DNA of 64,000 bases from Hetaerina americana (taxonomy: Eukaryota > Arthropoda > Insecta > Odonata > Calopterygidae), in NCBI GenBank assembly GCA_022747635.1, contig JAKTNV010000644.1, forward strand, positions 24,394 through 88,393, in the 5' to 3' direction. The stretch's first letter is position 1. Each line of letters begins with the position of its first letter. Below, in pieces: positions 39,975 through 51,842 of the stretch. Under the pieces are notes generated by a model. That model ran no database searches, was not told the origin of the DNA, and was given only the letters and a program-made list of their open reading frames with translations. The translations under genes were made by a program, and so were the position numbers.

Positions 39975-41849
39975 CCATGGAAACATTTTTGTTTCATTTG
40001 TGTCGAGTGAGATTTTCACCTAGAACCCAAAGGGGGGGGTATTGGCAATTTTCATGGAAAAATGTGAAAAATTAAATTTTCTAAAAATGAAATAAATGCC
40101 TTCTAAAAACCTCAAACATTCACTCTTAAACAGAAGATTGTTGTTTCTCGCAATATTTTTAGAAATTTGGGCTCTCTTAGTAACATTAACACCTGGGCTG
40201 AAGCATCTTTTATGATCATTTATTGTCTTTCAGGATTCATTCTGGGTTTTATTTTGTTAATTTGATGAAAAAGAACAACAATACACACCTTGGATACATT
40301 TTTGTTTGATTTGTGTCGAGTGAGATTTTCACCTAGAACACAAAGGGGGGGGGTATTGGAACTTTTCATGGAAAAATGTGAAAAATTAAATTTTCTAAAA
40401 ATGAAATAAATGCCTTCTAAACACCTCAAACATTCACTCTAAAACAGAAGATTGTTTTTTTTCGCAATATTTTTAGAAATTTTAGCTCTTTTAGTAACAT
40501 TAACACTTGCGCTGAAGCATCTTTTATGATCATTTATTGTCTTTCAGGATACATTCTGGGTTTTATTTTGTTTATTTGATGAAACTGAACAACAATACAC
40601 ACCATGGAAACATTTTTGATTGATATGTGTCGAGTGAGATTTTCACCTAGAACCCAAAGGGGGGGTATTGGTACTTTTCATGGAAAAATGTGAAAAATTA
40701 AATTTTCTAAAAATGAAATAAATGCCTTCTAAACACCTCAAACATTCACTCTTAAACAGAAGATTGTTTTTTTTCGCAATATTTTTAGAAATTTGGGCTC
40801 TTTTAGTAACATTAACACCCGGGCTGAAGCATCTTTTATGATCATTTATTGTCTTTCAGGATACATTCTGGGTTTTATTTTGTTTATTTGATGAAAATGA
40901 ACAACAATACACACCATGGAAACATTTTTGTTTGATTTGTGTCAAGTGAGATTTTCACCTAGAACCCAAAGGGGGGGTATTGGCACTTTTCATGGAAAAA
41001 TGTGAAAAATTAAATTTTCTAAAAATGAAATAAATGCCTTATAAACACCTCAAACATTCACTCTAAAACATAAGATTGTTGTTTTTCGCAATATTTTTAG
41101 AAATTTGGGCTCTTTTAGTAACATTAACACTTGCGCTATAGCATCTTTTATGCTCATTTCTTGTCTTTCAGGATTAATTCTGGATTTATTTTGTTTATTT
41201 GATGAAAATGAACAACAATACACACCATGGAAACATTTTTGTTTGATTTTTGTCGAGTGAGATTTTCACCTAGAACCCAAATGGGGGGGTATTGGCACTT
41301 TTCATGGAAATATGTGAAAAATTAAATTTTTTAAAAATGAAATAAATGCCTTCTAAACAACTCAAACATTCACTCTAAAACAGAAGATTGTTGTTTTTCG
41401 CAATATTTTTAGAAATTTGGGCTCTTTTAGTAACATAAACACCCGGGCTGAAGCATCTTTTATGATCATTTATTGTCTTTCAGGATACATTCTGGGTTTT
41501 ATTTTGTTTATTTGATGAAAATGAACACCAATACACACCTTGGATACATTTTTGTTTGATTTGTGTCAAGTGAGATTTTCACCTAGAACCCAAAGGGGGG
41601 GTATTGGCACTTTTCATGGAAAAATGTGAAAAATTAAATTTTCTAAAAATGAAATAAATGCCTTCTAAACACCTCAAACATTCACTCTAAAACAGAAGAT
41701 TGTTGTTTTTCGCAATATTTTTAGAAATTTGGGCTCTTTTAGTAACATTAACACTTGCGCTGTAGCATCTTTTATGCTCATTTCTTGTCTTTCAGGATTA
41801 ATTCTGGGTTTTATTTTGTTTATTTGATGAAAATGAACAACAATACACA
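39975..41849. repeat. Module A HOR, clean copy 3 (6 monomers, 1875 bp)
   Basis: m1-m4 follow copies 1 and 2 closely. In m5 the first half is replaced: instead of GATTAATATG and ACTTAGAACCC it has GTTTGATTTTTGTCGAG and ACCTAGAACCC (about 41230-41285), while the second half keeps GGAAATATGTG and CAACTCAAAC. The preceding m4 has lost two bases in TTCTGGATTTATTTTG. This is a gene-conversion-like patch inside an otherwise homogenised unit. Confidence 0.85.
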
Positions 41850-42729
41850 CCATGGAAAAATTTTGGATTGATATGTGTCGAGTGAGATTTTCACTTAGAA
41901 CCCAAAGGGGGGGGTATTGGCACTTTTCATGGAAAAATGTGAAAAATTAAATTTTTTTAAAATGAAATAAATGCCTTCTAAACAACTCAAACATTCACTC
42001 TAAAACAGAAGATTGTTGTGTTTCGCAATATTTTTAGAAATTTGGGCTCTTTTAGTAACATTAACACCTGGGCTGAAGCATCTTTTATGATCATTTATTG
42101 TCTTTCAGGATACTTTCTGGGTTTTATTTTGTTTATTTGATGAAAATGAACAACAATACACACCTTGGATACATTTTTGTTTGATTTGTGTCGAGTGAGA
42201 TTTTCACCTAGAACCAAAGGGGGATTGGCACTTTTCATGGAAAAATGTGAAAAATTAAATTTTTTAAAAATGAAATTAATGCCTTATAAACACCTCAAAC
42301 ATTCACTCTAAAACAGAAAATTTTTGTTTTTCCCAATATTTTTTGAAATTTGGGCTCTTTTAGTAACATTATCACCTGGGCTGAAGCATATTTTATGATC
42401 ATTTATTGTCTTTCAGGATACATTCTGGGTTTTATTTTGTTTATTTGATGAAAATGAACAACAATACACACCTTGGATACATTTTTGTTTAATTTGTGCC
42501 GAGTGAGATTTTCACCTAGAACCCAAAGGGGGGGTATGGAACTTTTCATGGAAAAATGTAAAAATTAAATTTTCTAAAAATGAAAGAAATGCCTTCTAAA
42601 CACCTCAAACATTCACTCTTAAACAGAATATTGTTGTTTTTCGCATATTGTTAGAAATTTGGGCTCTTTTAGTAACATTAACACCTGGGCTGAAGCATCT
42701 TTTATGATCATTTATTGTCTTTCAGGATT
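41850..42729. repeat. Link monomers between A' and L'
   Basis: The first unit has the rare CATGGAAAAATTTTGG at 41851 and GTTGTGTTTCGC. The second has AACCAAAGGGGGATTGG, and its sequence after the AACATTCACT landmark carries TTTTTCCCAATATTTTTTG. The third has AATTTGTGCCGAG and CGCATATTGTTAG. The first and second recur at 61646-62170 (offset 19796). The third, about 306 bp, is absent there, which accounts for the change of offset to 19490. Confidence 0.8.
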
Positions 42730-43262
42730 CATTCTGGGTTTTATTTTGTTTATTTGATGAAAATGAACAACAATACACACCTTGGATACATTTTTGTTTG
42801 ATTTGTTTCGAGTGAGATTTTCACCTAGAACCCAAAGGGGTATCGGAACTTTTCATGGAAAAATGTGAAAAATTAAATTTTTTAAAAATGAAATTAATGC
42901 CTTATAAACACCTCAAACATTCACTCTAAAACAGAAAATTATTGTTTTTCGCAATATTTTTAGAAATTTGGGCTCTTTTAGTAACATAAACACCTGGGCT
43001 GAAGCATCTTTTATGAACATTTATTGTCTTTCAGGATTCATTCTGGGTTTTATTTTGTTTATTTGATGAAAATGAACAACAATACACACCTTGGATACAT
43101 TTTTGTTTGATTTGTATTGAGTGAGATTTTCACCTAGAACCCAAAGGGGGGGGTATTGGCACTTTTCATGGAAAAATGTGAATAATTAAATTTTTTTAAA
43201 ATGAAATATATAACTTCTAAACACCTTAAACATTCACTCTAAAACAGAAGATTGTTGTTTTT
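42730..43262. repeat. Module L, second copy
   Basis: This is the partner of 30850-31380 (GAAATTTGGG at 31081 and 42963). The stretch 43145-43231 is B monomer N6-type: GTGAATAATTAAAT, AAATGAAATATATAAC and CACCTTAAAC. The first copy has a different type here, with flanks identical on both sides and no change in length. Confidence 0.8.
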
Positions 43263-44025
43263 CGCATTATTTTTAGAAATTTGAGCTCTTTTAGTAACAT
43301 TAACACTTTCGCTGAAGCAACTTTTATGCTCATTTCTTGTATTTCAAGGTTAATTCTGGGTTTTATTTTGTTTATTTGATGAAAATGAACAATAATGCAC
43401 ACCATGGAAACATTTTTGTTTGATTTGTGTCGAGTGAGATTTTCACCTAGAACCCAAAGGGGGGGGTATTGGCACTTTTCATGGAAAAATGTGAATAATT
43501 AAATTTTTTAAAATGAAATATATAACTTCTAAACACCTTAAACATTCACTCTAAAACAGAAGATTGTTTTTTTTCGCAATATTTTTAGAAATTTGGGCTC
43601 TTTTAGTAACATTAACACCTGGGCTGAAGCATCTTTTATGATCATTTATTGTCTTTCAGGATTCATTCTGGGTTTTATTTTATTTATTTGATGAAAATGA
43701 ACAACAATACACACCTTGGATACATTTTTGTTTTATTTGTGTCGAGTGAGATTTTCACCTAGAACCCAAAGGGGTGGTATTGGCACTTTTCATGGAAAAA
43801 TGTGAAAAATTAAATTTTCTAAAAATGAAATAAATGCCTTATAAACACCTCAAATATTCACTCTAAAACAGAAGATTGTTGTTTTTCGCTAAATTTTTAG
43901 AATTTTGGGCTCTCTTAGTAACATTAACACTTGCGCTGAAGCATCTTTTCTGCTCATTTCTTGTCTTTCGGGATTAATTCTGGGTTTTATTTTGTTTATT
44001 TGATGAAAATGAACAACAATACACA
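43263..44025. repeat. Lead-in monomers of module B'
   Basis: This has the tail of an N5-like unit (TTCGCATTATTTTTAG, CTTTCGCTG, TATTTCAAGG), then an N6-type unit with GAACAATAATGCACACC and an N7-type unit with AAATATTCACTC and TTTCGGGATTAATTC. It is a near-exact repeat of 31381-32144 (AAATATTCAC at 31971 and 43852). Confidence 0.8.
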
Positions 44026-45902
44026 CCATGGAAACATTTTTGTTTGATTTGTGTCGAGTGAGATTTTCACCTAGAACCCAGCGGGGGGGAATGGGCACTT
44101 TTCATGGAAAAATGTGAAAAATTAAATTTTCTAAAAATGAAATAAATGCCTTCTAAACACCTCAAACATTCACTCTAAAACAGAAATTGTTGTTTTTCGC
44201 AATATTTTTAGAAATTTGGGCTCTTTTAGTAACATTGACACCTGGGCTGAAGCATCTTTTATGATCATTTATTGTCTTTCAGGATACATTCTGGGTTTTA
44301 TTTTGTTTATTTGATGAAAATGAACAATAATACACACCATGGAAACATTTTTGTTTGATTTGTGTCGAGAGAGATTTTCACCTAGAACCCAAAGGGGGGG
44401 GGTATTGGCACTTTTCATGGAAAAATGTGAAAAATTAAATTTTCTAAAAATGAAATAAATGCTTTCTAAACACCTCAAACATTCACTCTAAAACAGAAAA
44501 TTGTTGTTTTTCGCAATATTTTTAGAAATTTGGGCTCTTTTAGTAACATTAACACCTGGGCTGAAGCATCTTTTATGATCATTTATTGTCTTTCAGGATT
44601 CATTCTGGGTTTTATTTTATTTATTTGATGAAAATGAACAACAATACACACCTTGGATACATTTTTGTTTGATTTGTGTCGAGTGAGATTTTCACCTAGA
44701 ACCCAAAGGGGGGGGTATTGCCACTTTTCATGAAAAAATGTGATCAATTAAATTTTTTTAAAATGAAATATATGCCTTCTAAACACCTTAAACATTCACT
44801 CTAAAACAGAAGATTGTTTTTTTTCGCAATATTTTTAGAAATTTGGTCTCTTTTAGTAACATTAACACTTGCGCTGAAGCAACTTTTATGCTCATTTCTT
44901 GTCTTTCAGGATTAATTCTGGGTTTTATTTTGTTTATTTGATGAAAATGAACAACAATACACACCATGGAAACATTTTTGTTTGATTTGTGTCAAGTGAG
45001 ATTTTAACCTAGAACCCAAAGGGGGGGGTATTGGCACTTTTCATGGATAAATGTGAAAAATTAAATTTTCTAAAAATGAAATAAATGTCTTATAAACACC
45101 TTAAACATTCACTCTAGAACAGAAGATTGCTGTTTTTCGCAAAATTTTTAGAAATTTGGGCTCTTTTAGTAACATTAACACTTTCGCTGAAGCAACTTTT
45201 ATGCTCATTTCTTGTATTTCAAGGTTAATTCTGGGTTTTATTTTGTTTATTTGATGAAAATGAACAATAATGCACACTATGGAAACATTTTTGTTTGATT
45301 TGTGTCGAGTGAGATTTTCACCTAGAACCCAAAGGGGGGGGTATTGGCACTTTTCATGGAAAAATGTGAATAATTAAATTTTTTTAAAATGAAATATATA
45401 ACTTCTAAACACCTTAAACATTCACTCTAAAACAGAAGATTGTTTTTTTTCGCAATATTTTTAGAAATTTGGGCTCTTTTAGTAACATTAACACCTGGGC
45501 TGAAGCATCTTTTATGATCATTTATTGTCTTTCAGGATTCATTCTGGGTTTTATTTTATTTATTTGATGAAAATGAACAACAATACACACCTTGGATACA
45601 TTTTTGTTTTATTTGTGTCGAGTGAGATTTTCACCTAGAACCCAAAAGGGGGGGTATTGGCACTTTTCATGGAAAAATGTGAAAAATTAAATTTTCTAAA
45701 AATGAAATAAATGCCTTATAAACACCTCAAACATTCACTCTAAAACAGAAGATTGTTGTTTTTCGCAATATTTTTAGAATTTTGGGCTTACTTAGTAACA
45801 TTAACACTTGCGCTGAAGCATCTTTTCACCTCATTTCTTGTCTTTCGGGATTAATTCTGGGTTTTATTTTGTTTATTTGATGAAAATGAACAACAATACA
45901 CA
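44026..45902. repeat. Module B HOR copy 1 (6 monomers, N5 missing)
   Basis: Order is N1, N2, N3, N4, N6, N7 over 1877 bp, the same as 32145-34021. N1 has CCCAGCGGGGGGGAATGGG. N3 has TTGCCACTTTTC and GTGATCAATT. N4 has the odd GATTTTAACC, TGGATAAATG and GATTGCTG. In N4 the end switches to the N5 ending (AACAATAATGCACACTATGG), so one unit was lost by fusion of N4 and N5. Confidence 0.85.
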
Positions 45903-48090
45903 CCATGGAAACATTTTTGTTTGATTTGTGTCGAGTGACATTTTCACCTAGAACCCAGAGGGGGGGAATGGGCACTTTTCATGGAAAAATGTGAAAAATT
46001 AAATTTTCTAAAAATGAAATAAATGCCTTCTAAACACCTCAAACATTCACTCTAAAACAGAAATTGTTGTTTTTCGCAATATTTTTAGAAATTTGGGCTC
46101 TTTTAGTAACATTGACACCTGGGCTGAAGCATCTTTTATGATCATTTATTGTCTTTCAGGATACATTCTGGGTTTTATTTTGTTTATTTGATGAAAATTA
46201 ACAATAATACACACCATGGAAACTTTTTTGTTTGATTTGTGTCGAGAGAGATTTTCACCTAGAACCCAAAGGGGGGGGTATTGGCACTTTTCATGGAAAA
46301 ATGTGAAAAATTAAATTTTCTAAAAATGAAATAAATGCTTTCTAAACACCTCAAACATTCACTCTAAAACAGAAAATTGTTGTTTTTTGCAATATTTTTA
46401 GAAATTTGGGCTCTTTTAGTAACATTATCACCTGGGCTGAAGCATCTTTTATGATCATTTATTGTCTTTCAGGATTCATTCTGGGTTTTATTTTATTTAT
46501 TTGATGAAAATGAACAACAATACACACCTTGGATACATTTTTGTTTGATTTGTGTCGAGTGAGATTTTCACCTAGAACCCAAAGGGGGGGGTATTGGCAC
46601 TTTTCATGAAAAAATGTGATTAATTAAATTTTTTTAAAATGAAATATATGCCTTCTAAACACCTTAAACATTCACTTTAAAACAGAAGATTGTTTTTTTT
46701 CGCAATATTTTTAGAAATTTGGTCTCTTTTAGTAACATTAACACTTGCGCTGAAGCAACTTTTATGCTCATTTCTTGTCTTTCAGGATTAATTCTGGGTT
46801 TTATTTTGTTTATTTGATGAAAATGAACAACAATACACACCATGGAAACATTTTTGTTTGATTTGTGTCAAGTGAGATTTTCACCTAGAACCCAAAGGGG
46901 GGGGTATTGGCACTTTTCATGGAAAAATGTGAAAAATTAAATTTTCTAAAAATGAAATAAATGCCTTATAAACACCTCAAACATTCACTCTAGAGCAGAA
47001 GATTGTTGTTTTTCGCAAAATTTTTAGAAATTTGGGCTCTTTTAGTAACATTAACACTTTCGCTGAAGCAACTTTTATGCTCATTTCTTGTATTTCAAGG
47101 TTAATTCTGGGTTTTATTTTGTTTATTTGATGAAAATGAACAATAATACACACCATGGAAACATTTTTGTTTGATTTGTGTCGAGTGAGATTTTCACCTA
47201 GAACCCAAAGTGGGGGGTATTGGCACTTTTCATGGAAAAATGTGAAAAATTAAATTTTCTAAAAATGAAATAAATGCCTTATAAACACCTCAAACATTCA
47301 CTCTAGAACAGAAGATTGTTGTTTTTCGCAAAATTTTTAGAAATTTGGGCTCTTTTAGTAACATTAACACTTTCGCTGAAGCAACTTTTATGCTCATTTC
47401 TTGTATTTCAAGGTTAATTCTGGGTTTTATTTTGTTTATTTGATGAAAATGAACAATAATGCACACTATGGAAACATTTTTGTTTGATTTGTGTCGAGTG
47501 AGATTTTCACCTAGAACCCAAAGGGGGGTATTGGCACTTTTCATGGAAAAATGTGAATAATTAAATTTTTTTAAAATGAAATATATAACTTCTAAACACC
47601 TTAAACATTCACTCTAAAACAGAAGATTGTTTTTTTTCGCAATATTTTTAGAAATTTGGGCTCTTTTAGTAACATTAACACCTGGGCTGAAGCATCTTTT
47701 ATGATCATTTATTGTCTTTCAGGATTCATTCTGGGTTTTATTTTATTTATTTGATGAAAATGAACAACAATACACACCTTGGATACATTTTTGTTTTATT
47801 TGTGTCGAGTGAGATTTTCACCTAGAACCCAAAAGGGGGGGGTATTGGCACTTTTCATGGAAAAATGTGAAAAATTAAATTTTCTAAAAATGAAATAAAT
47901 GCCTTATAAACACCTCAAACATTCACTCTAAAACAGAAGATTGTTGTTTTTCGCAATATTTTTAGAATTTTGGGCTTACTTAGTAACATTAACACTTGCG
48001 CTGAAGCATCTTTTCACCTCATTTCTTGTCTTTCGGGATTAATTCTGGGTTTTATTTTGTTTATTTGATGAAAATGAACAACAATACACA
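45903..48090. repeat. Module B HOR copy 2 (complete 7-mer, 2188 bp)
   Basis: Monomers start at 45903 (N1), 46214 (N2), 46527 (N3), 46840 (N4), 47153 (N5), 47466 (N6) and 47777 (N7). Diagnostics: N1 GAGTGACATTTTC, GGGGAATGGGCAC and CAGAAATTGTTG; N2 GTCGAGAGAG and AATGCTTTCTAAAC; N3 TCATGAAAAAATG, GATTAATTAAAT and TTTGGTCTC; N4 GTGTCAAGTG and CTCTAGAGCAG; N5 AAAGTGGGGGG and AATAATGCACACTATGG at its end; N6 GTGAATAATT and GAAATATATAAC; N7 TTTTATTTGTG, GGCTTACTTAG, TCTTTTCACCTC and TTTCGGG. This is the only copy in the window with all seven, so I use it as the reference. Confidence 0.88.
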
Positions 48091-49966
48091 CCATGGAAAC
48101 ATTTTTGTTTGATTTGTGTCGAGTGACATTTTCACCTAGAACCCAGAGGGGGGGAATGGGCACTTTTCATAGAAAAATGTGAAAAATTAAATTTTCTAAA
48201 AATGAAATAAATGCCTTCTAAACACCTCAAACATTCACTCTAAAACAGAAATTGTTGTTTTTCGCAATATTTTTAGAAATTTGGGCTCTTTTAGTAACAT
48301 TGACACCTGGGCTGAAGCATCTTTTATGATCATTTATTGTCTTTCAGGATACATTCTGGGTTTTATTTTGTTTATTTGATGAAAATTAACAATAATACAC
48401 ACCATGGAAACATTTTTGTTTGATTTGTGTCGAGAGAGATTTTCACCTAGAACCCAAAGGGGGGGGGTATTGGCACTTTTCATGGAAAAATGTGAAAAAT
48501 TAAATTTTCTAAAAATGAAATAAATGCTTTCTAAACACCTCAAACATTCACTCTAAAACAGAAAATTGTTGTTTTTCGCAATATTTTTAGAAATTTGGGC
48601 TCTTTTAGTAACATTATCACCTGGGCTGAAGCATCTTTTATGATCATTTATTGTCTTTCAGGATTCATTCTGGGTTTTTATTTTGTTTATTTGATGAAAA
48701 TGAACAACAATACACACCATGGAAACATTTTTGTTTGATTTGTGTCAAGTGAGATTTTCACCTAGAACCCAAAGGGGGGGTATCGGCACTTTTCATGGAA
48801 AAATGTAAAAAATTAAATTTTCTAAAAATGAAATAAATGCCTTCTAAACACCTCAAACATTCACTCTAGAGCAGAAGATTGTTGTTTTTCGCAAAATTTT
48901 TAGAAATTTGGGCTCTTTTAGTAACATTAACACTTTCGCTGAAGCAACTTTTATGCTCATTTCTTGTATTTCAAGGTTAATTCTGGGTTTTATTTTGTTT
49001 ATTTGATGAAAATGAACAATAATACACACCATGGAAACATTTTTGTTTGATTTGTGTCGAGTGAGATTTTCACCTAGAACCCAAAGTGGGGGGTATTGGC
49101 ACTTTTCATGGAAAAATGTGAAAAATTAAATTTTCTAAAAATGAAATAAATGCCTTATAAACACCTCAAACATTCACTCTAGAACAGAAGATTGTTGTTT
49201 TTCGCAAAATTTTTAGAAATTTGGGCTCTTTTAGTAACATTAACACTTTCGCTGAAGCAACTTTTATGCTCATTTCTTGTATTTCAAGGTTAATTCTGGG
49301 TTTTATTTTGTTTATTTGATGAAAATGAACAATAATGCACACTATGGAAACATTTTTGTTTGATTTGTGTCGAGTGAGATTTTCACCTAGAACCCAAAGG
49401 GGGGGGTATTGGCACTTTTCATGGAAAAATGTGAATAATTAAATTTTTTTAAAATGAAATATATAACTTCTAAACACCTTAAACATTCACTATAAAACAG
49501 AAGATTGTTTTTTTTCGCAATATTTTTAGAAATTTGGGCTCTTTTAGTAACATTAACACCTGGGCTGAAGCATCTTTTATGATCATTTATTGTCTTTCAG
49601 GATTCATTCTGGGTTTTATTTTATTTATTTGATGAAAATGAACAACAATACACACCTTGGATACATTTTTGTTTATTTGTGTCGAGTGAGATTTTCACCT
49701 AGAACCCAAAAGGGGGGGGTATTGGCACTTTTCATGGAAAAATGTGAAAAATTATATTTCTAAAAATGAAATAAATGCCTTATAAACACCTCAAACATTC
49801 ACTCTAAAACAGAAGATTGTTGTTTTTCGCAATATTTTTAGAATTTTGGGCTCACTTAGTAACATTAACACTTGCGCTGAAGCATCTTTTCACCTCATTT
49901 CTTGTCTTTCGGGATTAATTCTGGGTTTTATTTTGTTTATTTGATGAAAATGAACAACAATACACA
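48091..49966. repeat. Module B HOR copy 3 (6 monomers, N3 missing)
   Basis: Order is N1, N2, N4, N5, N6, N7. After N2 the sequence passes directly into a CCATGG-GTGTCAAG unit near 48717. That unit has a G7-TATCGGCAC tract and GTAAAAAATT, then CTCTAGAGCAG as in N4. This unit therefore mixes N4 with another monomer type. N7 has TGTTTATTTGTG and GGCTCACTTAG instead of GGCTTACTTAG. Confidence 0.85.
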
Positions 49967-51842
49967 CCATGGAAACATTTTTGTTTGATTTGTGTCGAGT
50001 GACATTTTCACCTAGAACCCAGAGGGGGGGAATGGGCACTTTTCATGGAAAAATGTGAAAAATTAAATTTTCTAAAAATGAAATAAATGCCTTCTAAACA
50101 CCTCAAACATTCACTCTAAAACAGAAATTGTTGTTTTTCGCAATATTTTTAGAAATTTGGGCTCTTTTAGTAACATTGACACCTGGGCTGAAGCAACCTT
50201 TATGATCATTTATTGTCTTTCAGGATACATTCTGGGTTTTATTTTGTTTATTTGATGAAAAATAACAATAATACACACCATGGAAACATTTTTGTTTGAT
50301 TTGTGTCGAGAGAGATTTTCACCTAGAACCCAAAGAGGGTATTGGCACTTTTCATGGAAAAATGTGAAAAATTAAATTTTCTAAAAATGAAATAAATGCT
50401 TTCTAAACACCTCAAACATTCACTCTAAAACAGAAAATTGTTGTTTTTCGCAATATTTTTAGAAATTTGGGCTCTTTTAGTAACATTAATACCTGGGCTG
50501 AAGCATCTTTTATGATCATTTATTGTCTTTCAGGATTCATTCTGGGTTTTATTTTATTTATTTGATGAAAATGAACAACAATACACACCTTGGATACATT
50601 TTTGTTTGATTTGTGTCGAGTGAGATTTTCACCTAGAACCCAAAGGGGGGGGTATTGGCACTTTTCATGAAAAAATGTGATTAATTAAATTTTTTTAAAA
50701 TGAAATATATGCCTTCTAAACACCTTAAACATTCACTTTAAAACAGAAGATTGTTTTTTTTCGCAATATTTTTAGAAATTTGGTCTCTTTTAGTAACATT
50801 AACACTTGCGCTGAAGCAACTTTTATGCTCATTTCTTGTCTTTCAGGATTAATTCTGGGTTTTATTTTGTTTATTTGATGAAAATGAACAACAATACACA
50901 CCATGGAAACATTTTTGTTTGATTTGTGTCAAAAGAGATTTTCACCTAGAACCCAAAGGGGGGGGGTATTGGCACTTTTCATGGAAAAATGTGAAAAATT
51001 AAATTTTCTAAAAATGAAATAAATGCCTTATAAACACCTCAAACATTCACTCTAGAACAGAAGATTGTTGTTTTTTCGCAAAATTTTTAGAAATTTGGGC
51101 TCTTTTAGTAACATTAACACTTTCGCTGAAGCAACTTTTATGCTCATTTCTTGTATTTCAAGGTTAATTCTGGGTTTTTTTTTGTTTATTTGATGAAAAT
51201 GAACAATAATGCACACTATGGAAACATTTTTGTTTGATTTGTGTCGAGTGAGATTTTCACCTAGAACCCAAAGGGGGGGGTATTGGCACTTTTCATGGAA
51301 AAATGTGAATAATTAAATTTTTTTAAAATGAAATATATAACTTCTAAACACCTTAAACATTCACTCTAAAACAGAAGATTGTTTTTTTTCGCAATATTTT
51401 TAGAAATTTGGGCTCTTTTAGTAACATTAACACCTGGGCTGAAGCATCTTTTATGATCATTTATTGTCTTTCAGGATTCATTCTGGGTTTTATTTTATTT
51501 ATTTGATGAAAATGAACAACAATACACACCTTGGATACATTTTTGTTTTATTTGTGTCGAGTGAGATTTACACCTAGAACCCAAAAGGGGGGGGTATTGG
51601 CACTTTTCATGGAAAAATGTGAAAAATTAAATTTTCTAAAAATGAAATAAATGCCTTATAAACACCTCAAACATTCACTCTAAAACAGAAGATTGTTGTT
51701 TTTCGCAATATTTTTAGAATTTTGGGCTTACTTAGTAACATTAACACTTGCGCTGAAGCATCTTTTCACCTCATTTCTTGTCTTTCGGGATTAATTCTGG
51801 GTTTTATTTTGTTTATTTGATGAAAATGAACAACAATACACA
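49967..51842. repeat. Module B HOR copy 4 (6 monomers, N5 missing)
   Basis: Order is N1, N2, N3, N4/N5 fusion, N6, N7 over 1876 bp. The fused unit starts with GTGTCAAAAGAG near 50925 and ends with AATAATGCACACTATGG, the end of N5. N2 here has a shortened tract, CCCAAAGAGGGTATTGG near 50330, and GATGAAAAATAACAATAATAC precedes it. Confidence 0.85.
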
